The notes below the pieces were generated by a model, which did not search any database, was not told the origin of the DNA, and saw nothing but the letters and a program-made list of their open reading frames with translations. DNA of 64,000 bases from an uncultured Acidobacteriia bacterium. GTDB taxonomy: Bacteria; Acidobacteriota; Terriglobia; Bryobacterales; Bryobacteraceae. The position numbers and the translations under genes were made by a program. The stretch is taken from assembly GCA_903929755.1 (NCBI GenBank), contig CAIYVZ010000150.1, forward strand, positions 22,498 to 86,497. The letters are read 5' to 3'. Positions 36,601 through 44,773 of the stretch are shown piece after piece (positions within the stretch are counted from its first letter, which is position 1; each line of letters begins with the position of its first letter).

Positions 36601-39600
36601 TGGTCGGTGCCCCCGGCGCTGTTGAGGTGGGTGCCGGATAGTGAAGTACGCGGGCGTTGTAATAATCCGTCACGTAGAAGCCGCCGGCACTATCCACATT
36701 CATGCCGATAGGCCCGGACAGAGTACCGGCACTGCGCCCGCCAATATTGGCAGTGTTCGAAGTAAACGAACCGCCTTGCCCATAAACTCGATCTGCCGTC
36801 GTGCTTCCCTGCGGATAGTGAAGAACCCGGGTATTACTAATTTCTGTGACATAAATGCCACCGCTGCCATCCACATCCACATCGTAAGGACTAAGCAGGC
36901 TAGTGGCGCTGATGCCGCCACTATTGGCAGTGTTCGTCGTGAATGAGCCACTTTGCCCATAAACCTGATCTGCCGTCGTGCTTCCACTCAGGTAATAAAG
37001 AACCCGGTTATTATAATAATCTGCAACGTAGAGCCCTCCGCTGCTATCAACTCTGAGCCCTACAGGCTGGTATAGGCTATTGGCGCTGACTCCACCTTTA
37101 TTCGCCGTACCTGTAGTGAACACACCACCCTGCCCATAGACACGATCCGGCGTGGTGCTTACGCCGGAGAAATGCAGGACTCGGTTATTGAAAGTATCGG
37201 CCACATAGACCCCGCCACTATCAGCCACGACGAAATTTGGCCGATTGAGGCCGCCGATGCTGGTAGCGGCGCTGCCCGTGGTGAACGAATCACCCTGCCC
37301 ATAGACTCGATCCGCCGTGGTGCTTCCCTTCCGATAATGCAGGACTCGAGCATTGTACTGGTCTGCAACGTAGAGCCCGCCGCTGCTATCCACGGAGATA
37401 CCCACTAAATAATACAGACTACTGGCGCTGATGCCGCCATTGTTGAGCGTGTTCGTGGTGAAGGAACCACCCTGCCCATAGACTATGTCTGCGGTGGTGC
37501 TTCCCTGCGCGTAATGGAGGATTCGATTATTGGCACCGTCTGCAATATAGACCCCGCCGCTGCTATCCGCAGCAACACCGCTCATGCCACTTAGGCTGTT
37601 GGCACTGATGCCGCCATTGTTTGCTGTGGCCGCGGTGAAAGAACCAAACTCCCCATAGACGCGATCCGCCGTCATGCCAACGGCAGGCGTTACCGCATTC
37701 GAGACAGCGGATGCCAGGCTGGTACCGAGGGCGCTGGTAGCCCTCACCGTAAAGGTGTAGGATGTCCCGTTCGTCAAGCCAGCCACCACAACAGGCGTCG
37801 CCGTGCCCGTGCCCGTGAAACTACCCGGCGTGGAAGTTACCGTATAAACCGTAATCGCCGACCCGCCATTCCATGCTGGCGCCGTGAAGGCCAGCGAAGC
37901 CTGCCCGTTACCGGCCGTGGCGATCCCGACCGTTGGCGCGCCCGGAACGCTGGTGTACGTATACAGGCTATTCGCTGCATTTGTTCCGCCGGGGGTGGTT
38001 ACCAGAACGCTGGCAGCGGCCGTCGTTTTCGCCGGTGTCAACGCCGTGATGGAGGTGTCGCTCACCACCGTCACACTCGTAGCCGCCGTGCCGCCAAACG
38101 TCACAGCTGTGGCTCCCGTAAATCCGGTTCCCGTGATGGTCACCGCTGTAGCAACCAACTCGGGAGCGCTTGCCGGGCTCACCAACGTCACCGTCGGCTT
38201 CGGGAAGTACGTGTACAGCGTGTTCGCCGCATTCGTGCCACCCGGTGTGGTCACCAGAACGCTCGCCGTTCCCGCTGTGCCCGCTGGCAGGGTGGCCGTG
38301 ATGGAAGTGCTGCTCACAATCACAATAGAGGTAGCCACCGTGCCACCGATCGTCACATTTGTGGTTCCGGTGAACCCGGTTCCTGTTATCGTGACCGCCG
38401 TGCCGGCGGTCAGCACGCCACCATTCGGAGTGATGGAGGTCACCGTCGGCACGCCGTAGTAGGTATAGAGAGAATTAGCCGCATTCGTCCCGGCTGGCGC
38501 CGTCACCTGCACACTCGACGCTCCAGCCGCCCCCGCGGGTGCGGTAGCGGTGATGGAGGTATCGCTTACCACCACAACGTTCGTAGCTGCCGTGCCACCA
38601 ATCGTCATACCGGTGGTACCCAGCAACGCCGTTCCCGTAAGCGTTACCGCCGTGCCCCCCGCCAAACCGCCGCCCGAAGGGCTGATCGCAGTCAGCGTCG
38701 GCACGTTGGCGTACGTGTAAAAAGTATTATCCAGGCTGGAGCCCTGGGAGTTGGTAACCACTACGCTGGCCGTTCCCAATGCGCCCGCCGGTGTGGTGGC
38801 TGTAATAGCGTTATCGCTCACCACCGTGACGTTGGTTGCCGGTGCCCCGCCAATGGTAACGCCTGTTGCCCCGGTGAAGGACGTCCCCGAGATGGTTACC
38901 AGGGTCCCCCCGGCACTCCAGCCTGTGGCAGGAAAAATGGGGGGAATGTTACCAATGAATGGCCCCACGCCGTTCGGGCTTTTTCCCACCGGGATCGTCG
39001 CCGTTACCGCCCTGGTAGTCGTGTCGATCACCGAGACGTAGTTATTGGAACTATCTGACACGTAGGCGAAGGCACCCGAAGGGCTGAAAGAAACATTAAC
39101 GGGCGATGCCCCCACCGTCAGGGTCGCCGTCACTGTGTTGGTCGCCGTGTCGATCACCACCACGTTATTGGTAGATACCGTAACGTAAAGCAGCGTGCCG
39201 GCAGGATGAATCGCAATCCCCCCCGGGTAACCCGGCATCGTGATCGCCGATACAGCTCGCGTCGTGGTGTTGATCACCGATACGGTATTACCGCCCGAGT
39301 TCGTCACATACGCCGTGGTTCCCGCCGGATTGAACACAATTCCATGGGTCTGCGGGGTCTGCCCCGGTGCATTCAGGGCGATTCGACTGGTTATCGAATT
39401 CGTGGCCGCATTGATGATCGAGACCTGATTGAAATTACCATTCGTTACCGCGTAGTAGGCACCGCTGGGATGGAACGCAATTCCAGTAGGCTGTGAGTCT
39501 GCGGGCACCGTAGCCTTTACAGTGTTCGTCGCCGTGTCGATGATCGAGATCGTAGCTGCGCTTACGTTTCCGACATACGCCAAAGTTCCCTCTGGATTGA

Positions 39601-42535
39601 TGGTTACACTTTGTGGATTCGCCCCCACTGCGACCGTCGCCACCACGGTATTCGTCGCCGTATCGATTACGGAAACGTTGTTCGTGGAGTAATTCGTGAC
39701 ATAGACGCGGGTGCCCGCCGGGTTGATGGCGACAGAATAGGGGTAAGTTCCCACCGGGATTGTCGCCACCACCGTATTGGTCGCCGTATTAATTACCGAG
39801 ACAGTGTTACTGGTGCTGTTGGGGATATAGGCAAAGTTGCGAGCCGTTACCGCGGGGATGCCCACATAGGTGTATATCTGGCTCGCCACGTTAGTCCCGC
39901 TTGGTGTCGTCACCAGCACACTCCCCGCGCCCGCCGCACTGGAAGCGGTCACTGCGGTGATGGAAGTGGAGCTGACCACCGTAAAACTGGTGACCGCAGT
40001 CCCGCCCAGGGTCACACCTGTCGCGTTGATGAATGCTGTGCCGGTTATGGTGATGGACGTTCCGCCCGCCACGGGACCACTCGCCGGGCTGAGCGCCGTC
40101 ACCGTTGGCGCGGCAGCGTTCGTGTACAAAATAGTGCCCACATTGGTCCCACCCGGCGTCGTTACCAGCACGCTCGAAGTTCCCGCCGCTTTAACCGGGG
40201 TCACCGCCGTGATAGAGGTGTCACTCACAACCACTACACTCGTAACCGCCGTGCCCCCAAGCGTCACTGCGGTCGCCCCGGTGAAACCCGTTCCTGTGAT
40301 GGTAATTGCCGCTCCGCCCGCCAGTGGCCCACTCGACGGACTCACGGAACTGACCGTGGGCACCGGCAGATACGAATACAAAGTGTTCGCGGCATTTGTT
40401 CCGCCCGGCGTCGTCACCAGCACGCTCGCCGCTCCCGCCGTTCTGGCTGGAGTTTTGGCAGTGATGGAAGTACTGCTCACCACAACTACTGTGGTTGCCG
40501 CGGCCCCACCGATCGTCACGCCCGTGGCCCCGGTAAACCCGGTTCCCGTGATCGTGATCGCCGTGACACCCGCCAGCGGACCGCTCGCCGGACTAACCGA
40601 GGTCACCCCTGGCGGAGCGATATAGGTATAAAGCGTATTCGCCGCATTCGTGCCGCCCGGCGTTGTTACCAGCAAACTGGCCGTTCCAGCCGTTCCCGCA
40701 GGTAGGGTAGCGGTGATGCTGGTGTCACTTGCCACCGTCACGTTTGTTGCAGCAACTGCGGCAAAGCTGACGCCGGTGGCTCCGGTAAAACCAGTTCCTG
40801 TTACCGTGACCGTGGTGCCCCCGCCAAGTGGCCCGCTGGCGGGACTCACGCTGGTTACGGTGGGAGTGGGGTAGACGTAAGTGGAGCTCGAAGCTGCGGA
40901 TGCCGGCCCCGTGCCCGCACTGCTGGTGGCCTTTACAGTAAAGGTGTACGAACTCTTGTTCGCCAGTCCCGTCACCACAATCGGACTCGCAGTGCCCGTG
41001 CCGGTGAAGTTGCCGGGCGTAGACGTCACGGTATAGCTGGTAATCGCCGAACCGCCCGTCGAGTCCGGGGCCGTGAACGTTACCGTAGCCTGGGTGTTCG
41101 CCGCCGTTGCCGCAGTGATGGTTGCCGCAGTGGGCGGAGTCGCATAATTCAGGGCTGAAACGTCGGGAAAGCTTTGACTGTTGGTCGGTGTCAGCAAAAC
41201 CGGGCCAACCGCTGTCGGCGTGATGGTGAACGTCTGCGGCACGTAGGAATCATTGAACGTCAAGACAATGGGAGTAGAAAGCCCGCCGCCAGACGGTGTC
41301 ACCGTAATGGTGCCGGAAAATGCGCCGTTTGGAGTCACCGTGAAAGTCGCCGAAGCTGTGTTCAGAGGCCCACTTGCGGGGCCGCTGATTGTGTAGGCAT
41401 TGCCTGCGGCCAGATATTCCAGCACACGGTTATTGTTGGAATCTGCCACGTAAAGATTCCCGCTGCTGTCCCGTGTCACGGATCGGGGAGAATTCAGCGT
41501 GGTGGCGGAGGAACCGGTGGTGGAACTGGTGAAACCCGGCTGCCCCCACACCTTCGTTGCGGTAGTACTGCCAGCCGCGAAATAGAGCACTCGATTGTTG
41601 CTGCTGTCCGCAACGTAAAGATTCCCGCCGGAATCGAGGGCGAGCCCCGCAGGCGCGAAAAGCGCCGTGGCGGACGTTCCGCTACCCGAAGATACCAAAT
41701 CGGCCTGCCCCCACACCTTCGTTGCGGTCGTGCTGCCAGCCGGGAAGTAGAGAACTCGGTTGTTGGCAGAATCGGCGACATACAAATTGCCGCTGGCATC
41801 CAGCGCGAGACCTTGGGGAGTCGACAGGGAATCGGCGGAGACCCCACCGTTATTGGCCGTGTTCGTGGTGAAACTTCCGGCCTGGCCGTAAACTCTGGTG
41901 GCCGTGGTGCTGCCGGCGGGGAAATACACCACCCGGCTGCTATCCGCGATGTAAACATTGCCACTTCCATCCACGACCACCGCGTTAGCCGGTAGGGTGA
42001 GAGCGGTGGCTCCCGTGACACCACCGTTATAAATTCGCGTGTATGTCGTGCTCCCCCCCGCGTAGTAGGTGACCCAGTTCGGGGTCGCAATGTAAAGATT
42101 GCCGCTGCTGTCCAGGGCAACGCCATTCACACCATAAAAGTACCCCACCCCGCAATGCCGAGGAGTACAGGCCGTGGTGTAGAGTCCGCCGTCTCCGTAA
42201 ACCCTGGTGGCTGTTGTGCTGCCGGCTGCGTAGTACAGCACCCGGACATTGGCGTTATCAGCAACATAAAGATTGCCACTCGCATCCACCGCCGTGCCTA
42301 TGGGGCTGTAAAGGCTGCTCGCGGTAGGAGAAACGATTGCGTTGCTGGTTAAATTGAGTTGACCCCAAACCTTGGCAGCGGGCTGCTGCCCGTACACCGC
42401 AGTTGCGGCAACAACAAGAAAGCCAAAGTACGCAAGGCCTGCGCGCAGGCCCCCAAACGGACGAATGGACAAGCTGCGGCGTCCGTTTACAGAAGCAAAC
42501 GGTGCGTCGCTAATCATTTGAAGAATCCGCCGCAT
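30638..42535 (-). CDS. Giant modular surface protein: five beta-propellers, TIG, FN3 and Ig-like repeats
   Basis: About 3,965 aa. ATG 42535 has AAAGGA four bases upstream. A long signal region ends near ATAVYGQQ. Order on the minus strand (approximate base ranges): six NHL repeats (42360-41400), FN3 (41130-40880), four TIG/IPT domains (40870-39860), seven YVTN repeats of the form NTVSVI(D/N)TATNTV (39850-38960), four TIG (38940-37960), FN3, six NHL (37660-36640), three FN3 (36600-35830), six NHL (35790-34750), two FN3, six NHL (34180-33130), three FN3 (33100-32330), a DUF4082-like module (32290-31860), three Big_1/invasin-like Ig repeats (31830-30930), and a final TIG. The repeat counts give four six-bladed and one seven-bladed propeller. 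No PEP-CTERM, LPXTG or membrane anchor is present, so the protein is probably secreted or held by the matrix. A scaffold or adhesin role is inference. Confidence 0.9.
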   Translation of the reverse strand: MRRILQMISDAPFASVNGRRSLSIRPFGGLRAGLAYFGFLVVAATAVYGQQPAAKVWGQLNLTSNAIVSPTASSLYSPIGTAVDASGNLYVADNANVRVLYYAAGSTTATRVYGDGGLYTTACTPRHCGVGYFYGVNGVALDSSGNLYIATPNWVTYYAGGSTTYTRIYNGGVTGATALTLPANAVVVDGSGNVYIADSSRVVYFPAGSTTATRVYGQAGSFTTNTANNGGVSADSLSTPQGLALDASGNLYVADSANNRVLYFPAGSTTATKVWGQADLVSSGSGTSATALFAPAGLALDSGGNLYVADSSNNRVLYFAAGSTTATKVWGQPGFTSSTTGSSATTLNSPRSVTRDSSGNLYVADSNNNRVLEYLAAGNAYTISGPASGPLNTASATFTVTPNGAFSGTITVTPSGGGLSTPIVLTFNDSYVPQTFTITPTAVGPVLLTPTNSQSFPDVSALNYATPPTAATITAATAANTQATVTFTAPDSTGGSAITSYTVTSTPGNFTGTGTASPIVVTGLANKSSYTFTVKATSSAGTGPASAASSSTYVYPTPTVTSVSPASGPLGGGTTVTVTGTGFTGATGVSFAAVAATNVTVASDTSITATLPAGTAGTASLLVTTPGGTNAANTLYTYIAPPGVTSVSPASGPLAGVTAITITGTGFTGATGVTIGGAAATTVVVVSSTSITAKTPARTAGAASVLVTTPGGTNAANTLYSYLPVPTVSSVSPSSGPLAGGAAITITGTGFTGATAVTLGGTAVTSVVVVSDTSITAVTPVKAAGTSSVLVTTPGGTNVGTILYTNAAAPTVTALSPASGPVAGGTSITITGTAFINATGVTLGGTAVTSFTVVSSTSITAVTASSAAGAGSVLVTTPSGTNVASQIYTYVGIPAVTARNFAYIPNSTSNTVSVINTATNTVVATIPVGTYPYSVAINPAGTRVYVTNYSTNNVSVIDTATNTVVATVAVGANPQSVTINPEGTLAYVGNVSAATISIIDTATNTVKATVPADSQPTGIAFHPSGAYYAVTNGNFNQVSIINAATNSITSRIALNAPGQTPQTHGIVFNPAGTTAYVTNSGGNTVSVINTTTRAVSAITMPGYPGGIAIHPAGTLLYVTVSTNNVVVIDTATNTVTATLTVGASPVNVSFSPSGAFAYVSDSSNNYVSVIDTTTRAVTATIPVGKSPNGVGPFIGNIPPIFPATGWSAGGTLVTISGTSFTGATGVTIGGAPATNVTVVSDNAITATTPAGALGTASVVVTNSQGSSLDNTFYTYANVPTLTAISPSGGGLAGGTAVTLTGTALLGTTGMTIGGTAATNVVVVSDTSITATAPAGAAGASSVQVTAPAGTNAANSLYTYYGVPTVTSITPNGGVLTAGTAVTITGTGFTGTTNVTIGGTVATSIVIVSSTSITATLPAGTAGTASVLVTTPGGTNAANTLYTYFPKPTVTLVSPASAPELVATAVTITGTGFTGATAVTFGGTAATSVTVVSDTSITALTPAKTTAAASVLVTTPGGTNAANSLYTYTSVPGAPTVGIATAGNGQASLAFTAPAWNGGSAITVYTVTSTPGSFTGTGTATPVVVAGLTNGTSYTFTVRATSALGTSLASAVSNAVTPAVGMTADRVYGEFGSFTAATANNGGISANSLSGMSGVAADSSGGVYIADGANNRILHYAQGSTTADIVYGQGGSFTTNTLNNGGISASSLYYLVGISVDSSGGLYVADQYNARVLHYRKGSTTADRVYGQGDSFTTGSAATSIGGLNRPNFVVADSGGVYVADTFNNRVLHFSGVSTTPDRVYGQGGVFTTGTANKGGVSANSLYQPVGLRVDSSGGLYVADYYNNRVLYYLSGSTTADQVYGQSGSFTTNTANSGGISATSLLSPYDVDVDGSGGIYVTEISNTRVLHYPQGSTTADRVYGQGGSFTSNTANIGGRSAGTLSGPIGMNVDSAGGFYVTDYYNARVLHYPAPTSTAPGAPTIGTATSGTGQATVTFTAPASNGGAAITGYTVTSTPGNFTAAGTASPIVVTGLSGGTAYTFTVTATSTVGTGTASAASNAVTPVSVPGTPAAGTATAGYTQATVAFTAPVSNGGSAITSYRVTSTPGSLTATAAASPITVTGLTNGTAYTFTLTATNAIGTSAASAASNSITPAISVPGAPTVGTASAGIAQVSLAFTAPAYTGGSTITGYTVTSTPGSFTGTGAASPVVVTGLTNGTSYTFTVTATNAIGTGSASVASNAVTPAVGMTADRVYGQAGSFTTGTSNKGGLSASSMSGPECGLASDSLGGVYVGDYINNRVLHFPLGSTTADGVYGQGGSFTANTINNGGISANSLNYPCGVAVDGSGGLYVADIGNNRVLHFPQGSTTADQVYGQSGSFTSNTINNGGVTANSLNTPQSVMTDGSGGIYIADTPNSRVLHFAQGSTTADRVYGQGGSFTSNTANKGGISANSLFNPEGFATDANGGLYVADDANHRVLHFPQGSTTADQVYGQGGAFTSNPANNGGVSASSLSRPFAVAVDAAGGIYVAEFGNNRILHFPQGSTIADRVYGQGGSFTSNGSGLSATALASPAAVALDSGGGLYVGEWYNSHVLHFPSPNSTAPGAPTIGTVTFGNGQATVSFTVPASNGGAAITVYTVTSTPGNITATGTTSPIIVTGLTNGTAYTFAVTATSSVGTSPASGVSTAVTPATVPGAPVIGTATVGAAGTGQATVTFTAPGSNGGSAVTGYTVTSAPAGGTDSNAGTTALSHMVTGLTNGTAYTFTVKATNVAGTSAASAASNSVTIALLTTADRVYGQGGVFTTGTINKNGISATSSYNPFSTGTDSSGGLYVADFSNNRVLHYPSGSTTADRVYGQGGVFTTNTANKTAISANSLSSPNSVAGDSSGGVYITDFGNNRVLHYPSGSTTADRVYGQSGSFTTVTANTGGISSTSISGPYGVAVDSSGGIFVGDHTNHRVLHYLSGSTTADQVYGQSGSFTTATPNKGGLSADSLNYPEGVAVDGSGGLYVAEVTNNRVLHYPSGSTTADRVYGQGGSFTSGTANNSGISANSLSYPQGVMPDSSGGLYVTDNSNNRVLHYPYGSTMADRVYGQGGAFTSGTANNGGITANSLSGPGGGSVDSSGGLYVADWTNNRVLHFPAPPATLPGVPTIGTVTFGNGQATVAFSTPVSNGGSAITTYTVTSSPGGFTGTGTTSPIVVTGLTNGTAYTFTVTATNAVGSGSASFSSILVTPATVPDAPTMGGATPGNAQASVTFTAPASNGGSTITGYTVTSSPGGITGTGAASPIVVAGLTNGTAYTFTVTATNAAGTSSDSASSTAVIPVTTPGAPTIGTAAANSGQASVAFTAPASNGGSAITGYTVTSSPGNFTGTGTVSPILVTGLTNGTAYSFTVTATNGAGTGVASAASNGVTPSAPVGQSAYTLPVPSGLGGANGAGNPVNLGSRFTPTSNINVTALGFYADSAVTLSEVVTLYDPSGAVLASVTVPVSSPTVGGFYYQAITPVTISAGQTYIVSSWTGNNAWNSSLYSQLTVAPAIGNSNSVYAYGAVQRPSSVNNALRAYLGPNFLFTGGAAAAGLATVTVSSPSVAANGSAAATVTVTLYDSGGLALPGKTVTLAKGGGSSVISAASGPSNSSGVVTFTVTDTVAEATTYSATDTTDSVGIPATAVVTFTAGTPTAGQSTVSASAASVIANGSASSTVTVTLKDGNGNPVAGKTVMLAKSGGSSVISAASGASNSSGVVTFTVTDTVAEATTYTATDTTDSVGIPATAVVTFTAGTPTAGQSTVSASAVSVPANGSASSTVTVTLKDANGNPVAGKTVTLAQGGGSSVISAASGASSNSGVVTFTVSDAVAEIPTYTASDTTDGVTIRQTASVVFTPLMPVITAFTPIQGPAATSTAVVITGSGFTNASAVAFGGVAASSFTVNSDTQITASAPTHAAGAVAITVTTSAGTATAGSCVANCTFSFQ
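30930..31860 (-). repeat. Three Big_1-like repeats with high DNA identity
   Basis: Three consecutive segments of about 290 bases inside the giant gene encode near-identical Ig-like domains (SSVISAASGASNSSGVVTFT, TVTLKDGNGNPVAGKTV). DNA identity is high enough that long words recur in the three copies, as expected for recombination-prone intragenic repeats. Confidence 0.85.
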
Positions 42536-43252
42536 GTATCCTTTGCGTTTCCTCTTTCTACCCACTCGTTGTCCCAACCGGTGCTGCCAGATCATTTGCG
42601 CGAAGCAACCAGAAGGCGACCGCTCAACCCGCGGTGCATGTTTTTCTTCTGGCGATACCCGCACCTGCCGGACACGCCGCCTGCCACCGCAGGTTCAGAT
42701 GGCAAATGCGGTCGTCGCCTGAACGATCAACCGACACCTTTCCTCGAAACATCACAGGTGCGTCCGGCCTCCCGCCTGCTGAGGGACACACCAAGGCGAG
42801 TAGCCCAACATCCCCCAACGCGAAGGTAATAAAAGGTACTATTTAAATTGGTAATACTAAAGGTACTAGTATCATCATACATAAGTCGCCATCGCCTCCT
42901 CCCGTTATCCCCCCAGGGCTCCCGCTACAGCCCGCGAAGTCCACCCCAGGCGCCGCAGTTACAGCGAGGCGGCCCAGGCAAGGCGAACCATTCTCGGGGC
43001 TATCCCGGTCTTCCGCAAAAGCACTCAAGCTGTGACGAAGGTCGCCAGCCCGGGCCTCGCCCCTACGGGGGGCATCCGGCTCCACTCCCCTGTACCCTTG
43101 AAATCGGGTGGGAACCGCGCTAAGCAGTGACTGTTCGGCCACGGCGGAGGGAGTGCCCTATGCCCCCTGCGACAGAGCGCCTGGGGGGGGGACGCGCGCC
43201 TCTCTGCCGCGATTCGCGAGGCACATCCCGTGGGGAGTTTGCGCACGAATAG
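42536..43252. other. Gene-free stretch upstream of the giant gene
   Basis: No convincing gene on either strand. It holds the promoter region of the giant gene, a direct repeat of AAAGGTACTA (about 42835 and 42858) in an AT-rich patch, and a 9-base G run (about 43173-43181). It is probably debris at the edge of the defence-gene remnants that follow. Confidence 0.4.
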
Positions 43253-43756
43253 AACCGTAGCGCCAGTACAGGGCCGATGTGGCATCGCGGGCAGGCCGAA
43301 GAAAAGGATCGTGAGCGCGGTTGGACCCACTGGCATCACCTTTTCAATCCACGGCAGCTGTTACTGCTTTGCTTGTTTCGCCAACAAGCCGCAAAAAGCT
43401 CGGGAATAACCGCACCCGCGTTACAGCTCTGCTTCGCACAACTTGCGAACCGCCAGTCAAAAATGTATCGGCTCGACGTGTACAACGGCAAGGGCCGGGA
43501 ACCAAAGCTCTCCGACACCTTTACCAACCAGGCTCTAAATACCCTTTCGAACTATGGTTCCAGGGCCTGTCTTTATATGACCTCACTCGTTGAACCATTC
43601 GGGGCACAATCGCTGGGTTCCGGGACTAGCGATGTCCGCGTCGCGCCTGCATCCCAGGTGACAAACAATTGCGACATTTGGACGACGGACCCTCCGTACG
43701 CAGACGCCGTCCGCTTGCCATTCAGGGTACCGGCGATAGCTTTCGGCGAGAAATGA
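43253..43756 (+). pseudogene. Fragment of DUF1156-type adenine-specific DNA methylase (PglXI-like)
   Basis: An open frame without its own start reads GWTHWHHLFNPRQLLLLCLF, LQLCFAQLANRQSKMYRLDV, REPKLSDTFTNQALNTLSNYG and ends after CDIWTTDPPYADAV. DPPY is motif IV of N6-adenine methyltransferases, and the 'HWHHLFNPRQLL ... NQALNTL.NYG ... TDPPYADAV' order matches the DUF1156/COG1743 methylases. Those proteins are about 900 residues; only about 160 central codons remain here, with the N-terminal domain and everything after motif IV missing. Such a methylase is the modification enzyme (PglXI) of some BREX systems, and other BREX relics are adjacent. Homology rests on motif recognition without a search. 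Confidence 0.6.
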
Positions 43757-43892
43757 CTGCCACCCACTGTACACCGGCACCGTCGAACCGAACTTCAGCT
43801 TCCGTACCAGATCCGCGGACCACCTTCCCCGCAAAAACCTGCGCCACCTTCAAGTCCAGTAAATCAGGATTCAGACCGCAAAAATCACATCA
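43735..43892 (-). pseudogene. N-terminal fragment of BrxL (Lon-like BREX protein)
   Basis: In one minus-strand frame 43874-43815 reads LNPDLLDLKVAQVFAGKVVR. Two missing bases near 43814 (the expected lysine codon) shift to a frame reading DLVRKLKFGSTVPVY down to 43769. Joined, this is the BrxL N-terminal pattern 'F.GKVVRKDL...K.G..VPVYVLE'. The next residues are degenerate (FLAESYR where FLLxxYC is expected), and similarity is lost at about 43735, where the methylase fragment on the other strand ends. No AAA or Lon domain remains. A relic of a BREX cluster. Confidence 0.5.
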
Positions 43893-43977
43893 CAATAGTC
43901 TTCGCCTCTGTTGGACGATTTCTCTCTGCCATCTGCGTCCGCCCGTTCCACTTCGGCCAGCCACTCGGGACGGCACA

Positions 43978-44382
43978 CTACCTGACCAGCGGAACCCCGT
44001 CCAGACTCAAATGCCGGTCCGTTGACCAGCAGCACTCAGGTAGGTCTTCACGCATAATAGTTAGTCCGTGGGCGTCCGCCAGCGTCAAATTCTGGTCGCC
44101 GAATTTCTTCGCAATCCCCCTGGCTTTGTCCAGTTCACCCGCATCAAAACCTCGTATCGTCAGATCCGGCAAGATACTGATGAACGCCAAAAACTGCGCA
44201 CTCCTCCGCTGGTCATAACGCCGCAGAAACCATCCGTGCCCCTCTGCCACCACCAGCGCCGACGTAGTCAGGGGAGGTGGTGCCGCAAACAATCGGCGGA
44301 ACAGCGGATGATAACTGTCCGACGCGTCCAGAAAGGCAATAAACGCGGACGTGTCCACGTAGCACCTACCCTTTGGGGCCAT
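43978..44382 (-). CDS. PIN-domain toxin, VapC family
   Basis: 134 aa from ATG 44382 (MAPKGRCYVDTSAF). PIN-domain acidic residues are visible in CYVDTSAFIAFLD, SALVVAEGHGW and the C-terminal NLTLADAHGLTIM followed by STDRHLSL. VapC toxins are Mg-dependent ribonucleases that usually cut tRNA or rRNA. The start overlaps the antitoxin gene by 17 bases, so the pair is translationally coupled. The gene appears intact, unlike its neighbours. Confidence 0.82.
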   Translation of the reverse strand: MAPKGRCYVDTSAFIAFLDASDSYHPLFRRLFAAPPPLTTSALVVAEGHGWFLRRYDQRRSAQFLAFISILPDLTIRGFDAGELDKARGIAKKFGDQNLTLADAHGLTIMREDLPECCWSTDRHLSLDGVPLVR

Positions 44383-44590
44383 AGACGATTTCATCGATAC
44401 TTTGGCTCGAGTTGGAATCTCCGGTCTCGACCAGCCCCGCGAACTTCATCCACGGCGCATTCCCGTCCACCGGCAGTGCGACGCGAATCGCCCGCCTGAC
44501 AAACTCGGCAACCGAAATTCCCAGGGCACTCGCTTCCGCTTTCGCTGCGGCATATTCCTGCTCGTCAAGACTAACCTGCGTTCGGATCAT
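44366..44590 (-). CDS. VapB-like ribbon-helix-helix antitoxin
   Basis: 74 aa from ATG 44590. MIRTQVSLDEQEYAAAKAEA followed by GISVAEFVRRAIRVALP is a ribbon-helix-helix (CopG/Arc-like) DNA-binding fold. The tail (WMKFAGLVETGDSNSSQSID) is the disordered toxin-binding part. It precedes and overlaps the PIN toxin gene. Autoregulation by the antitoxin or complex is usual in the family. Confidence 0.8.
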   Translation of the reverse strand: MIRTQVSLDEQEYAAAKAEASALGISVAEFVRRAIRVALPVDGNAPWMKFAGLVETGDSNSSQSIDEIVYGPKG

Positions 44591-44773
44591 GTGGTCACTC
44601 GCTGGGACGATGATAACAGAACTCAAAAACCCAGCGACACTTCGAGCCCCCTCAAGCCCCTCAAGGGTGCCCGACAGCTGAGCGTACCCATACACACGGA
44701 AGCCTGAACAAGCGACGGAAGCCGAGGCGGTTCACCCCAGAGTGAACTCCCATCGGCCCCCCGGCGTTGCGGT

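Noticed and set aside
33130..37660. Regularly spaced repeats resembling an array (CRISPR-like by eye)
   Set aside because: They are NHL-blade coding repeats in frame within one gene. Units are about 160-170 bases with diverged sequence and no constant direct repeat plus unique spacer.
43173..43181. G9 run considered as a phase-variation switch
   Set aside because: It lies in sequence with no functional gene, so slippage would switch nothing; assembly error is equally likely.
43583..43834. An 83-codon minus-strand frame as a separate gene
   Set aside because: Its upstream part is the second frame of the BrxL relic and the rest is antisense to the methylase DPPY region.
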